Shown here one piece after another: positions 27,109 through 36,971 of a stretch of DNA of 64,000 nucleotides. Location: assembly GCA_013823135.1 (NCBI GenBank), contig PNLP01000007.1, forward strand, positions 124,001 to 188,000. Reading direction: 5' to 3'. The notes under the pieces are model-generated. The model had not been told where the DNA came from, made no database searches, and was given only the letters and a program-made list of their open reading frames with translations. A program made the position numbers and the translations under genes. The stretch is from Planctomycetaceae bacterium (GTDB taxonomy: Bacteria; Planctomycetota; Planctomycetia; Gemmatales; Gemmataceae). Positions within the stretch are counted from its first letter, which is position 1; each line of letters opens with the position of its first letter.

Positions 27109-29157
27109 ATGGCCACCGCCACGGCAATTCTCGACGGCCTTCGCGCCAAACTCGATACCACCGAGTACCGGAAACTCCACCGGGAAGGCTCGTTCACCGA
27201 CTACCTGAACATCGTGCTCGAAACGCCGGGCGTCACACGCACCGCGTTTCAGCGGCTGTACGACATGATCCTGTCGCACGGCACCGACGACGTGTACGAG
27301 AACAAGGACCGCATCAACCGGTTCAAGTTCTTCACCGACTTCGCGACTCGCCACGGCGACGGCATCTACGGACTCGATCGGTCGCTGATGCAACTCGTGA
27401 ACACGTTCAAGAGCGCCGCGCTTGGATACGGCACCGAACGCCGCGTGATCCTGCTGCACGGCCCAGTCGGCAGCGCCAAGTCCACCATCGCGCGACTGCT
27501 CAAACGCGGTCTGGAGGAGTACAGCCGCACCGACGCCGGGATGCTGTTCAGTTTCTCGTGGAAGAACCACGACGGAAGCGGGTGGACCAAGGATCCGATG
27601 CATGGCGAACCACTGCAACTCGTCCCCGAGGAGCAACGGGCCGCACTGCTCACATCGCTCAACGAGAATTGCACGAAGCCTTACGCTTATGACGTCAAGA
27701 TCAAGGGCGATCTCAGCCCGTTTAGCCGTTATGAGTTCAAGACCCGGCTCGCCAAGTACGACGGTGACTGGCTCAAGATGCTCGAACACGAAGTGAAGGT
27801 GTATCGTCTCGTTCTCAGCGAGAAGGACCGCATCGGCATCGGCACATTCCAGCCCAAGGATGAGAAGAACCAAGACAGCACCGAACTGACTGGCGACATC
27901 AACTACCGCAAGATCGCCGAGTACGGCAGCGATAGCGACCCGCGTGCGTTCAACTTCGACGGCGAACTGAACATCGCCAACCGCGGCATCGTCGAGTTCA
28001 TCGAAGTGTTGAAACTCGATGTGGCGTTCCTCTACGACCTCCTCGGCGCATCGCAGGAACACAAGATCAAGCCGAAGAAGTTCGCACAGACGGACATCGA
28101 CGAGGTGATTCTGGGGCACACGAACGAACCGGAATATCGCCGGCTCCAGAACAACGAGTTCATGGAAGCGCTGCGAGACCGCACGGTGAAGATCGACGTG
28201 CCTTACGTCACTCGGTTGCGCGACGAGGTGAAGATCTACGAGAAGGACTACAGCCCCGCGAAGGTGCGAGGCAAACACATCGCCCCGCACACGGTCGAAA
28301 TCGCGGCGATGTGGGCGATCCTCACGCGACTCACACCACCGAAGCACGCCAGCCTCAGCGTGCTCCAGAAGATGAAGCTGTACAACGGCAAGACGCTCCC
28401 CGGTTTCACCGAAGACAACGTGATTGAGCTGAAACGCGACGCGGGTAGCGAGGGGATGACGGGGATCAGCCCGCGATACATTCAGGACAAGATCAGCAAC
28501 GCACTCGTTGCCCACCCTGACGAGGACAACATCAACCCGTTCATGGTGATGCACGAACTGGAATCCGGCTTGCGACACCACTCGCTCATCAAGGACGAAG
28601 ACCAGTATCGGCACTACAAGGAATTGCTTGCAGTCGTTCGTGAGGAGTACGAGGACATCGTGAAGAACGAAGTCCAGCGTGCAATCGCCGCCGACGAAGA
28701 TGCACTGATGCGTCTCTGCGGCAACTACATCGACAACGTGCGGTCGTACACGCTGCGGGAGAAGGTGCGCAACAAGTTCACGGGTGCGAACGAAGACCCC
28801 GACGAACGGCTCATGCGTTCGGTCGAGGAGAAGATCGACATCCCCGAGGGCCGCAAGGACGACTTCCGCCGCGAGATCATGAACTACATTGGCGCTCTGG
28901 CCATCGACGGAAAGAAGTTCGACTACAAGACCAACGAACGGCTCCAGAAAGCCCTGGAACTCAAGCTGTTCGAGGACCAGAAGGACACGATCAAGCTGAG
29001 TTCGCTGGTGTCGAACGTGGTCGATAAAGCGACGCAGGAAAAAATCGACGTGGTGAAGAGTCGCCTGATTCGCAACTACGGATATAACGAGTCTAGCGCG
29101 ACAGACGTTCTGAACTTCGTGGCGAGCATCTTCGCCCGAGGACAGACGAAGAAGTGA
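27109..29157 (+). CDS. prkA: PrkA-type serine protein kinase / AAA+ protein (YeaG family)
   Basis: 682 aa. The N-terminal PrkA AAA domain has the Walker [10 protein letters not shown] near residue 119 and the family segment [19 protein letters not shown] before it. The C-terminal domain resembles the distant kinase-like PrkA C-terminal region ([33 protein letters not shown]). PrkA/YeaG is a stress- and starvation-linked kinase or protease-like AAA+ protein, nearly always encoded with DUF444 (YeaH) and SpoVR (YcgB). Both partners are present here at 30446 and 36972, but separated by inserted genes. Length matches the family. Confidence 0.93.
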   Translation: MATATAILDGLRAKLDTTEYRKLHREGSFTDYLNIVLETPGVTRTAFQRLYDMILSHGTDDVYENKDRINRFKFFTDFATRHGDGIYGLDRSLMQLVNTFKSAALGYGTERRVILLHGPVGSAKSTIARLLKRGLEEYSRTDAGMLFSFSWKNHDGSGWTKDPMHGEPLQLVPEEQRAALLTSLNENCTKPYAYDVKIKGDLSPFSRYEFKTRLAKYDGDWLKMLEHEVKVYRLVLSEKDRIGIGTFQPKDEKNQDSTELTGDINYRKIAEYGSDSDPRAFNFDGELNIANRGIVEFIEVLKLDVAFLYDLLGASQEHKIKPKKFAQTDIDEVILGHTNEPEYRRLQNNEFMEALRDRTVKIDVPYVTRLRDEVKIYEKDYSPAKVRGKHIAPHTVEIAAMWAILTRLTPPKHASLSVLQKMKLYNGKTLPGFTEDNVIELKRDAGSEGMTGISPRYIQDKISNALVAHPDEDNINPFMVMHELESGLRHHSLIKDEDQYRHYKELLAVVREEYEDIVKNEVQRAIAADEDALMRLCGNYIDNVRSYTLREKVRNKFTGANEDPDERLMRSVEEKIDIPEGRKDDFRREIMNYIGALAIDGKKFDYKTNERLQKALELKLFEDQKDTIKLSSLVSNVVDKATQEKIDVVKSRLIRNYGYNESSATDVLNFVASIFARGQTKK

Positions 29158-29245
29158 GATTTGCGATTGCAGATTTGTGATTGATGATTGAATGACCTGA
29201 ACGGTTCCTGTCTTTCAATCATCAATCACAAATCTGCAATCTGAC
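29158..29245. repeat. Long intergenic hairpin, GATTTGTGATT type (copy 2)
   Basis: A perfect 28-bp inverted repeat (29165-29192 and 29214-29241) around a 21-nt loop, with the core AGATTTGTGATTGATGATTG. It begins directly after the prkA stop codon. The same motif builds the hairpin at 13831-13920. It separates prkA from the SRP RNA gene, so it may end or stabilise the prkA transcript, but no T tract follows it. Confidence 0.9.
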
Positions 29246-29261
29246 ATATCGCCGAGGGGTC

Positions 29262-29368
29262 GAGACGGGTGGGGGCCTGACCGAGCTAAAGGTATGAACC
29301 TGGTCAGGTCCGGAAGGAAGCAGCCATAAGTGCTGGAGGTTGCGGCTCAGGGCACCCCCATCCGTCCC
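29262..29368 (+). ncRNA. ffs: Signal recognition particle RNA (small bacterial type)
   Basis: The conserved SRP domain IV apical hairpin is evident: CTGACC ... GGTCAGGTCCGGAAGGAAGC, containing the GGAAGGAAGCAGCC asymmetric-loop signature bound by Ffh. The ends GACGGGTGGGGG and GCACCCCCATCCGTC pair to close the long hairpin. About 105 nt, the small 4.5S-like form without an Alu domain. Exact ends are approximate. It is followed 20 bp later by a strong terminator. Confidence 0.93.
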
Positions 29369-29388
29369 GCCCCTGGCGGCGAAACACG

Positions 29389-29416
29389 AAAGCCCACCCG
29401 AACTCGGGTGGGCTTT
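29389..29416 (+). terminator. Intrinsic terminator of the SRP RNA gene
   Basis: AAAGCCCACCCG (29389-29400) pairs perfectly with CGGGTGGGCTTT (29405-29416) over a 4-nt loop (AACT). The T's of the stem end and following TCTGC serve as a short U tract. Placed 20 bp after the SRP RNA. Confidence 0.85.
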
Positions 29417-29483
29417 CTGCGTTCATGGTATGATGTTGTGCTGTTAGATGGTGGTCAAGAGTTGTGCGATTTGGGAGGCAGTA

Positions 29484-29879
29484 ATGGAGCTATCCGTACT
29501 GGTTCAGCATACCGCTGGGAACGGCTTTCGAGCGTGGTGTGGCGAGCCAATCCCGGCGTCCGCAGAGGGTGCTACCCGCGAAGAAGCACTCGCCAGGCTC
29601 CGCGCCACGTTGGAAGGAAAGGTGCAGGGGGTAGAGGTTGTGAGACTCACAATTCCTACCCTCGGGCAGGTAGCTGAACCAACCGGAACGACCGGCGATG
29701 AACAATTGGATGATCCGGAAGTTGTTGCTCGCTGGGTTGCTGCCTTCGATGCCATCCCACCGTTGCAAATGACCACCGAAGAGGAAACGGCTTGGAAGAT
29801 AGCCCGCTTGTCTCAGAGAGTCGCCGACAGATTCTCAGTTGATCGCATCGTGGCCCAGTTGCCTGGGAACACAGGATGA
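29484..29879 (+). CDS. Antitoxin-like protein of a VapC-type module
   Basis: 131 aa from the ATG at 29484, with GGGAGG about 7 nt upstream. Its N-terminal part (MELSVLVQHTAGNGFRAWCG ... ATREEALARLRATLEGKV) has the layout of HicB-like antitoxin domains; the C-terminal region (TEEETAWKIARLSQRVADRF) is helical and acidic, suited to wrapping a toxin. It overlaps the next gene by 4 nt (ATGA), the usual translational coupling of antitoxin and toxin. No obvious RHH or HTH DNA-binding motif. Confidence 0.75.
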   Translation: MELSVLVQHTAGNGFRAWCGEPIPASAEGATREEALARLRATLEGKVQGVEVVRLTIPTLGQVAEPTGTTGDEQLDDPEVVARWVAAFDAIPPLQMTTEEETAWKIARLSQRVADRFSVDRIVAQLPGNTG

Positions 29880-30289
29880 GCCGATATCTACTCGACACGA
29901 ATGCCCTGGCGGACTGCATTTTCAGACGCCGAGGCGTTCACGAACGGGTTCGCGCTGCCCGTTTGGCCGGTCACACGATCGGCACAGGGATTCCCGTCGT
30001 CGCAGAGTTGTTGGCTGGAATCGAGTACAGCGCCACCCGCGATGCGAATCTGGACGTACTCAATCGGAACTTGGCATTATTCAGGCAATGGCCATTTACG
30101 ACGGAAGCTGCCCGCGAATATGGACGATTGTACGCTGCGTTCCGGCGTGTTGGTCGAACGATCCAAACTGTTGACCTCATGATCGCCGCAACTGCTCTGA
30201 CCATGGGCGGATGCACGGTTGTGACCTCGGACTCGGACTTATCGGTTGTCCCAGGTTTGGATGTCGAGAACTGGGCATCGGAACAGTAG
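29876..30289 (+). CDS. PIN-domain toxin (VapC family)
   Basis: 137 aa. PIN-domain acidic residues are at the expected sites: LLDTNALAD (Asp 6), VVAELLAGIE (Glu), QTVDLMIAA (Asp) and VVTSDSDL (Asp). VapC proteins are Mg-dependent endoribonucleases that often cut tRNA or rRNA. Translated from an ATG overlapping the antitoxin stop. The pair is inserted between prkA and its usual partner DUF444. Whether it is still active cannot be seen. Confidence 0.88.
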   Translation: MSRYLLDTNALADCIFRRRGVHERVRAARLAGHTIGTGIPVVAELLAGIEYSATRDANLDVLNRNLALFRQWPFTTEAAREYGRLYAAFRRVGRTIQTVDLMIAATALTMGGCTVVTSDSDLSVVPGLDVENWASEQ

Positions 30290-30445
30290 ATAGTTCCACA
30301 TCACTTGACGAATGCGTCTGGTGATCTCTCCCACCCATCGCGGCCTTCCACCACCCGTCGGACACTCCTTTCACTTCTCCGCGAACCCCTCCGTCTGGTA
30401 CGATGCAGTATCGGATCAAACACCCTCATCACCCGAGGCGTTGCC

Positions 30446-31549
30446 GTGGGACAAAAGATCGAACAAGACCTCCAGCGGTTCCGCAAGATTGTTCGCGGGA
30501 AGGTGAAGAGCAACCTTTCCAAGTACATCGGCCGCGGGGAGATGATCGGCAAGAAGGGGAAGGACTTCGTGTCCATCCCCGTGCCGTCGATCAACCTCCC
30601 GCAGTTCCGCTACGGCAACAAGAACTCCGGTGGCGTCGGCGTTGGGCCGGGCCAGCCGGGGCAGCCGCTCACCCCGCAGCAGGGCGAGGACGGCGAGCCG
30701 CAGGCCGGCGATCAGCCAGGTGGCCACATCCTCGAAGTCGATCTCACGATGGAAGAACTCGCCGAGATTCTTGGGGAGGAACTCGCGTTGCCACGGATCG
30801 AACCCCGTGGGCAGAAGAACGTCGTCACCGAGAAGGACAAGTACACCAGCATTCGCAGCGTTGGCCCCGAGAGCCTGCGTCACTTCAAGCGGACCTACAA
30901 GCGGGCCATCAAGCGGCAGATCGCGGCCGGCACTTACGACCCGATCATGCCGAAGGTGATCCCGCAACGCGAGGACAAGCAGTATCGAAGCTGGAAGGAG
31001 GTTCAAAAGCCCGACGCAGTAGCATGCGTCATCTACATGATGGACGTTTCCGGGAGCATGACCGACGAGCAGAAGGAGATCGTGCGCATCGAGGCGTTCT
31101 GGATCGATACCTGGATCAAGCGGCACTACAAGGGCGTGGACACCGTTTACATCATCCACGACGCCGTGGCGCAGGAAGTGGACGAGCACCGCTTCTACCA
31201 CACCCGTGAGAGCGGCGGGACGAAGATCAGTTCGGCCTACGAGATGTGCAACAAGATCATCGACTCACGCTACCCGCCCTCGCAGTGGAACGTGTACGCG
31301 TTCCACTTCTCGGACGGGGACAACTGGGGCGACGATGTTCCGAAATGCACCGAACTGCTGACAACGCAGTTACTCCCCAAGCTGAACCTGTTCGGGTACG
31401 GGCAGGTCGAATCGCCTTACGGTAGCGGCGAGTTCTTCGAGCACGTCAACGAGTTGGTGGATGACCACGAGAACGTGGTCGTGAGCCGCATTCCTGACCG
31501 CGATGCGATCCTCGGGAGCATCAAGGAATTCCTGAAGACGGGGCGGTAA
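30446..31549 (+). CDS. yeaH: DUF444 (YeaH/YhbH) vWA-like protein
   Basis: 367 aa from the GTG at 30446, chosen because homologous sequence ([21 protein letters not shown]) begins there, with GAGG about 10 nt upstream. The family features are a basic N-terminus ([24 protein letters not shown]), [16 protein letters not shown] and a vWA-like MIDAS core [15 protein letters not shown] with [13 protein letters not shown]. YeaH works with PrkA/YeaG in the general and nitrogen-stress response; the mechanism is unknown. It lies 1.3 kb downstream of prkA, separated by the SRP RNA and the toxin-antitoxin pair. Confidence 0.9.
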   Translation: MGQKIEQDLQRFRKIVRGKVKSNLSKYIGRGEMIGKKGKDFVSIPVPSINLPQFRYGNKNSGGVGVGPGQPGQPLTPQQGEDGEPQAGDQPGGHILEVDLTMEELAEILGEELALPRIEPRGQKNVVTEKDKYTSIRSVGPESLRHFKRTYKRAIKRQIAAGTYDPIMPKVIPQREDKQYRSWKEVQKPDAVACVIYMMDVSGSMTDEQKEIVRIEAFWIDTWIKRHYKGVDTVYIIHDAVAQEVDEHRFYHTRESGGTKISSAYEMCNKIIDSRYPPSQWNVYAFHFSDGDNWGDDVPKCTELLTTQLLPKLNLFGYGQVESPYGSGEFFEHVNELVDDHENVVVSRIPDRDAILGSIKEFLKTGR

Positions 31550-31770
31550 CACGGAGCATATGGCTCCGGGGCACTTGATCCAGCAATGGCTGTGCCCCTC
31601 CTACCCGGATAATTCGTATCCTCGCCCTTTCTTGCCCAGTTGTGTTCATGTTGACTCAACGGGGGCAGGAGTTCAAAACGAGATTCGGTCGACCAGAGGC
31701 GAAAGACGAGGCTTCATGATACCATAATGTGACGGGGTGAGCCGGCACTCCCCGGTTCCCGGAGCGCGCG

Positions 31771-34419
31771 ATGACGTCCGACGACCCCAACAACACGACG
31801 AAGATCCACTCGCCCGATCCGTCTGTCGGCAACAACACCACTTCGGACAGTACAGCAAGCGGCAGCGACGCCAACGCGGCGCCAGACCTGTCGTTCCTCG
31901 GACCTCCCCTCGAACCGGGTGACCTGGGGCAACTCGGCACATACCGCGTGCGGCGAGTGCTCGGCATTGGCGGGATGGGGATCGTTTTTGAAGCCATCGA
32001 CTCGCAACTCCGCCGCCTTGTCGCCTTGAAGGTCATGCGTCCCGAGATCGCCGCTTCTCTCGCAGCACGAACCCGGTTCCTCAAGGAAGCCCGAGCTGCT
32101 GCTGCACTCACATCTGACCACATCGTTACCGTTTTCCAGGTTGGCCAGGACAACGACGTCCCGTTCATGGCAATGCAACTCCTTCGCGGGGAGGCGCTCG
32201 ACACGCGATTGAACCGCGAACCACGACTCTCCGTGGTGGACGCCCTCACCATCGGAATCCAGGCATCGGCCGGGCTTGCCGCTGCCCATGATGCCGGTTT
32301 GGTTCACCGGGACATTAAACCCGCCAACCTATGGTTGGAGATCAAAGACGAGGGAGCGAAGAAGTCGGCCGACTCCGGTCGGCTTGTGGTCTCGGGGGCG
32401 GTGGTCCCTGATACCTCGTTCCGGGTCAAAATCTTGGACCTTGGCCTCGTCCGTGGCGGAGGCGGCCCTCGGTTGACCACGGCTGGTGTGGTTGTGGGAA
32501 CGCCTCACTTCATGGCACCCGAGCAGGCGGGAGGGACCGAGATCGATCACCGGGCCGACCTATTCAGTCTCGGCTGCGTGATCTACACGATGCTGTCAGG
32601 GGAACTGGCTTTCCCGGGTAATTCCACCATGGCTGTGTTGATGGCATTGGCCAACCATACACCGCCGTTGTTGCACGAGAAAAACGAAGCCGTACCTCAC
32701 GAACTCTCGCATCTCGTCGCACGAATGATGTCGAAGTCTCCGGAGGGGCGACCTCCGTCCGCACTTCAGGTCATCGAACACCTCACCGAGATTCTGGATG
32801 CGGAACTGGAGAAACCCAAGGCTCCGTCACTGCGGAAGCCAGGGTCCGGTAAAGTCGGCTGGGCCGATGCAGTTCGCCGTCCCCCGGTCCCCGAACTGAA
32901 AAGCCGATCGGGGTTGGCAGCGGCTTCTCCGCAATCTGAGGTCATGGTTGGAGCGACGCCGAACCCAGGGAACAGCAGCGAGCAAACCGCTCTCACCACA
33001 CCATCGCCCACCCGCCATCACGAGACAACTCGCAAGACGCCGGTTCCTGCTCCCGTTCCCCCAGGCGACGAGCCGAAATCTGAAGTTACGCGGAACACAG
33101 CGTTACCCACACAGCCGCCCGCTCAAGGAGTGAGTGTTGGGATCGGATTGGTGGCCCTGGCCATCGCAGTCGTCGCGTTCGGTCTGATGATCGGCTTCGG
33201 GGAGCGCCTGGGCAACACGCCCACACCACCGCCCGATTCGGCTGAGCCGATCAAGATCGGGATTCTCCACTCGAAAACCGGCTCGATGGCTCTGAGCGAA
33301 TCCCCGGTAATTGATGCCTCCTTGCTGGCACTCGATGAAGTCAACCAATCGGGCGGGGTTCTCGGCCGACAGCTTCAACCGATTGTCGTCGATGGGAAAT
33401 CCGACCCCGAAACATTTGCTCTGGCTGCTGACAAGTTGCTGGGGGAGGAGAAAGTCGCTGCCGTGTTCGGGTGCTGGACGAGTGCTTCCCGCAAGGCTGT
33501 CAAGCCCGCATTCGAGCGACACGGGGAACTCCTCTTCTACCCAGTTCACTACGAAGGGCTCGAGCAGTCCCCTCGCATCGTCTACCTGGGGCCAACCCCG
33601 AACCAGCAAATCATTCCGGGGATCGACTACCTCACCGTAAAGCTCGGCAAAAAGCGATTGTTCATCGTTGGCTCGGATTATGTGTTTCCGCGAACCGTCG
33701 CGGAAATCATCGCCGACCATGTAAAAAAGTTGCCAGGTGTGGAAATCGTTGGCGCAGAGTTTGTGCCTCTCGGTTCCCGAGATGTGGTGAGCGTGGTCGA
33801 GATCATTAAAAAGTCGAATCCTGACGCGATCATCAACACTCTAAATGGTACGACCAATTTCTCGTTCTTTAAAGATTTGAAGGCCGCTGGACTCTCCGCC
33901 GAGAATATCGCGATTCTTTCGACGAGCGTCACGGAGAACGAACTCCGGAGCCTCGACCCAGCGACAATGGCAGGCAGTTATCTGTCGGCGAGTTACTTTC
34001 AGAGCGTGGACCGGGAAGAATCGCGTGCTTTCGTGCGGAAGATGCAGGCACGCTTTGGGACCGACCGCGTTGCTTCCGACGCAATGGCGGCGGCGTACAC
34101 CGGTGTCCATATGTGGGCGAGAGCAGCGAACCTGGCAGGAAAGCTCGACGCGGAAACGGTTCTCCCCAAGCTACTTGGCGCATCGTTTGCTGCACCGGGT
34201 GGTGTGGTCAAGATCGACCCGCAAAACCGACACACCTGGCAGCCCTGGCGGATCGGCAAAGTCCGGCTCGACGGCCAGGTCGATATCGTGGCTACAGCAA
34301 CGGAGAGCGTTGCCCCGAATCCGTTTCCCAACACGCGGTCGCGGGCGGATTGGGAGAGATTTTTGGAAGGACTCTACATCGAGTGGGGAAGTCGGTGGCA
34401 AGCACCGACCAGTCCTTGA
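31771..34419 (+). CDS. Transmembrane Ser/Thr kinase fused to a UrtA/AmiC-like amide-binding domain (1)
   Basis: 882 aa. The kinase domain (about 52-340) has GIGGMGIVFEA, the VALKVMRP lysine, VHRDIKPANLWLE as catalytic loop, and MAPEQAG; the Mg-binding motif reads DLG rather than DFG. A Pro/Ser-rich linker follows, then one membrane helix (about 454-477, VGLVALAIAVVAFGLMIGF-like). The C-terminal ~390 residues form an extracytoplasmic periplasmic-binding-protein domain that closely follows the UrtA/AmiC/FmdD family: IKIGILHSKTGSMALSE, VFGCWTSASRKAVKPAF, LLFYPVHYEGLEQSP, GSDYVFPRTV and NTLNGTTNFSFF. The family binds urea or short-chain amides. The fusion predicts a receptor kinase for such a ligand. 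Confidence 0.9.
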   Translation: MTSDDPNNTTKIHSPDPSVGNNTTSDSTASGSDANAAPDLSFLGPPLEPGDLGQLGTYRVRRVLGIGGMGIVFEAIDSQLRRLVALKVMRPEIAASLAARTRFLKEARAAAALTSDHIVTVFQVGQDNDVPFMAMQLLRGEALDTRLNREPRLSVVDALTIGIQASAGLAAAHDAGLVHRDIKPANLWLEIKDEGAKKSADSGRLVVSGAVVPDTSFRVKILDLGLVRGGGGPRLTTAGVVVGTPHFMAPEQAGGTEIDHRADLFSLGCVIYTMLSGELAFPGNSTMAVLMALANHTPPLLHEKNEAVPHELSHLVARMMSKSPEGRPPSALQVIEHLTEILDAELEKPKAPSLRKPGSGKVGWADAVRRPPVPELKSRSGLAAASPQSEVMVGATPNPGNSSEQTALTTPSPTRHHETTRKTPVPAPVPPGDEPKSEVTRNTALPTQPPAQGVSVGIGLVALAIAVVAFGLMIGFGERLGNTPTPPPDSAEPIKIGILHSKTGSMALSESPVIDASLLALDEVNQSGGVLGRQLQPIVVDGKSDPETFALAADKLLGEEKVAAVFGCWTSASRKAVKPAFERHGELLFYPVHYEGLEQSPRIVYLGPTPNQQIIPGIDYLTVKLGKKRLFIVGSDYVFPRTVAEIIADHVKKLPGVEIVGAEFVPLGSRDVVSVVEIIKKSNPDAIINTLNGTTNFSFFKDLKAAGLSAENIAILSTSVTENELRSLDPATMAGSYLSASYFQSVDREESRAFVRKMQARFGTDRVASDAMAAAYTGVHMWARAANLAGKLDAETVLPKLLGASFAAPGGVVKIDPQNRHTWQPWRIGKVRLDGQVDIVATATESVAPNPFPNTRSRADWERFLEGLYIEWGSRWQAPTSP

Positions 34420-34435
34420 TTCGCGGATAACGCAA

Positions 34436-34460
34436 AAAGGTGAGTATTCATCTCACCTTT
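34436..34460. terminator. Hairpin between the two receptor kinase genes
   Basis: AAAGGTGAG (34436-34444) pairs perfectly with CTCACCTTT (34452-34460), loop TATTCAT, with extra A's before and T's at the end of the stem. It ends 10 nt before the next ATG and contains an AGGTGAG that could serve as ribosome binding site, so it may terminate the first gene or regulate translation of the second. Confidence 0.55.
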
Positions 34461-34470
34461 CGAGTGATTC

Positions 34471-36918
34471 ATGAGCAAGATCAACCCTCTTGAGCCTGTA
34501 ACCACCAGCAGGATTCCGATCAAAAGTAACGTCCCAGAGGGTGCGCGCTACCCTTTCCTGGCCCCCGCTGAGCGACCGGATGAACTCGGCCGGCTCGGGG
34601 ATTACCGCGTCCTGCGTCTGGTCGGAACGGGCGGCATGGGAATGGTTTTCGAGGCCGAAGAGATCACACTCGCCCGCCGGGTTGCCCTGAAAGTCCTCCT
34701 CCCGGAACTCGCAAAGGACCAGGAGAACCGCGAGCGATTCCTCCGCGAGGCCCGTGCCGCTGCCGCTGTTGAGTCCGACCATGTCGTGACAATCTACTAT
34801 GTCGCGAGCAGCGACCTCCCCTACCTCGCAATGCAGTTCCTCGAAGGCGAGACACTTCAGTCGAGAATCGACAGGCAACCGGCACTCACTCTTCGCGATG
34901 CCCTTGAGATCGCCCGACAGACCGCGAAGGGCTTGGCCGCCGCTCACGAAAAGGGACTCGTTCACCGCGACATCAAGCCCGCCAACCTGTGGCTGGAAAC
35001 AACGCGAAGCTCAGACCGCGGAACTTCGGGGGAGAAGTGCGAGGATACGTCCGGTTCGCACCCGGGCCTCCGCACTCCGGGATCTAACTTCCGCGTCAAG
35101 ATCCTCGACTTCGGCTTGGCACGCCTCGCATCAGGGGAAACGAGCCTGACTTCGACCGGGCTCGTTGTCGGAACGCCGAACTACATGTCTCCCGAACAGG
35201 CTGCGGGTCTGGACCTCGACGGCCGGTCGGACTTGTTCAGCCTCGGATGTGTGCTGTATGCCATGCTCGTCGGTGTCCTGCCCTTCCCCGGCAATACCGC
35301 AATGGCCGTGATGATGTCGCTGGCCAGTCAGACGCCGCCACGTGTTGACGAGACGAATCCGGAGATCCCCAGGGAAGTCGCCGACCTCGTCGCCCGTCTC
35401 CTGAAGAAGAAACCACACCGACGCCCGGCCTCGGCATGCGAAGTTGTCGCCGCACTGGAGGATCTACTCCTGCACGTGCCCGAAGAGGTTGCACTGCGGT
35501 CTTGCACGGGGAGCCACTCCACCGGGAACTACTTCGTCGGCGAGACGCTCGTCCGGCTTCCTCCAGGCTCACCACCGGCCTCATCGACCGAGGCCAAAGC
35601 GGTCCCACAACCGTCTGTGGCCACACGACAACGGCGCGGGAGACGGGCAGTGCTCGTCTGTGCGATGCTTGGTGTTGTCATCGTGGGGGCGGTAGGCTTC
35701 GGATTGCGTGGTCTGTTAGACACCCCAGCGCAAGTACCGGAACCGATCTTGATCGGCGTGCTGCACTCCCAGACTGGCACGATGGCGGTGAGCGAAGGCC
35801 CGCTGATCGATGCCACTTTGTTCGCGATCGATGAGATCAACGCCGCCGGGGGGATTCTTGGTCGGCCACTCCGAGCAGTTGTCGTGGACGGGAAATCCGA
35901 CCCGTCCGATTTCCAGAAAGGCGCGCGATCACTGATCGAAAATGATCGGGTTTCGGTCATCTTCGGGTGCATGACCTCACCCTCGCGCAAGGCCGTCAAG
36001 GAAGTCGTTGAGAGAGACAATGGGTTACTCTTTTACCCAGTCTCCTATGAGGGTCTTGAGCAGTCCCCACGGATCATCTACGTAGGTGCGGCCCCGAACC
36101 AGAAACTGCTCCCATCCATCGACTACATGGTGAAGTGGTTGGGGAAGCGGCGGTTGTTCATCGTGGGGTCGAATCTCGTTTCGCCACGGTCCGCGACCGA
36201 GGTCATTCGGGACCATCTCCAAATCTCAAAACCCACAGCCACAATCGTCGGCACGGTTTTCATCCCACTCGGATCAAGCGATGTCAGTGGGGCCGTTGAC
36301 GCAATCGTGGCTGCGAAACCCGACGCGATCGTGAACATCCTTAACGGAAGCAGTAACTTCCCCTTCTACAGGGAACTCCGGAACCGCGGGATCAAATCCG
36401 ATACGATCCCAACATTGTCGATCTCACTCACCGAGCACGACCTCATCGGGCTCGACCCCAAGCTCGTGGCCGGGGACTACCTCGCGGCCAACTACTTCCA
36501 GGCAATCAACCGCGAAGAGAGCAAGCGGTTTCTCGCCAAGATGAAGGAGCGGTTCGGAGACCAACGTGTTGTGACCGACAATATGACTGCGGCCTACAGC
36601 GGTGTCCACCTGTGGGCAAAGGCGGTCGAGCTCGCCGGAACGCCCGACCCGGCCGAGGTGGTGAAGACCATCCGCGGCGTCGAATTCGAAGGACCGGGCG
36701 GACTGATCCGCATTGATCCCGACAACCAGCACGCCTGGCGACCCTGGCGTGTGGGCCGGATTCGCGCCGACGGGACAGTCGAGGAGGTGTCCCAGTCCAT
36801 TGGCAGCGTTCGGGCCGATCCGTTCCCCGGAACTCGGACGCGACGGGACTGGGATCGCTTGTTGACGAACCTTTACATCGAATGGGGTGGTCGCTGGCAG
36901 GCACCGGACAAGAAATGA
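34471..36918 (+). CDS. Transmembrane Ser/Thr kinase fused to a UrtA/AmiC-like amide-binding domain (2)
   Basis: 815 aa paralogue of the preceding gene with the same order: kinase (about 40-320; GTGGMGMVFEA, VALKVLLPEL, VHRDIKPANLWLE, a regular DFG in LDFGLAR, and MSPEQAAG), one membrane helix (about 393-416) and a C-terminal UrtA/AmiC-type binding domain (IGVLHSQTGTMAVSEGPLID, FGCMTSPSRKAV, LFYPVSYEGLEQSPRI, NILNGSSNFPFY). Ligand-contact regions differ in detail from copy 1, so the pair may have different ligands or affinities. The short linker lacks the Thr/Pro-rich stretch of copy 1. Tandem duplication is the simplest origin. Confidence 0.9.
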   Translation: MSKINPLEPVTTSRIPIKSNVPEGARYPFLAPAERPDELGRLGDYRVLRLVGTGGMGMVFEAEEITLARRVALKVLLPELAKDQENRERFLREARAAAAVESDHVVTIYYVASSDLPYLAMQFLEGETLQSRIDRQPALTLRDALEIARQTAKGLAAAHEKGLVHRDIKPANLWLETTRSSDRGTSGEKCEDTSGSHPGLRTPGSNFRVKILDFGLARLASGETSLTSTGLVVGTPNYMSPEQAAGLDLDGRSDLFSLGCVLYAMLVGVLPFPGNTAMAVMMSLASQTPPRVDETNPEIPREVADLVARLLKKKPHRRPASACEVVAALEDLLLHVPEEVALRSCTGSHSTGNYFVGETLVRLPPGSPPASSTEAKAVPQPSVATRQRRGRRAVLVCAMLGVVIVGAVGFGLRGLLDTPAQVPEPILIGVLHSQTGTMAVSEGPLIDATLFAIDEINAAGGILGRPLRAVVVDGKSDPSDFQKGARSLIENDRVSVIFGCMTSPSRKAVKEVVERDNGLLFYPVSYEGLEQSPRIIYVGAAPNQKLLPSIDYMVKWLGKRRLFIVGSNLVSPRSATEVIRDHLQISKPTATIVGTVFIPLGSSDVSGAVDAIVAAKPDAIVNILNGSSNFPFYRELRNRGIKSDTIPTLSISLTEHDLIGLDPKLVAGDYLAANYFQAINREESKRFLAKMKERFGDQRVVTDNMTAAYSGVHLWAKAVELAGTPDPAEVVKTIRGVEFEGPGGLIRIDPDNQHAWRPWRVGRIRADGTVEEVSQSIGSVRADPFPGTRTRRDWDRLLTNLYIEWGGRWQAPDKK

Positions 36919-36971
36919 GACCCTGCACGGTGTATGATGGGGTATCAAGCCGTTGAGCCGTGGAGGGAACC

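Noticed and set aside
27100..28614. 504-codon minus-strand open frame opposite prkA
   Set aside because: Antisense shadow of a well-defined PrkA protein; Val/Leu/Arg-rich composition without motifs.
29158..29260. Intrinsic terminator of prkA
   Set aside because: The stem is strong but has no T tract and its loop is 21 nt; it fits the hairpin class described instead.
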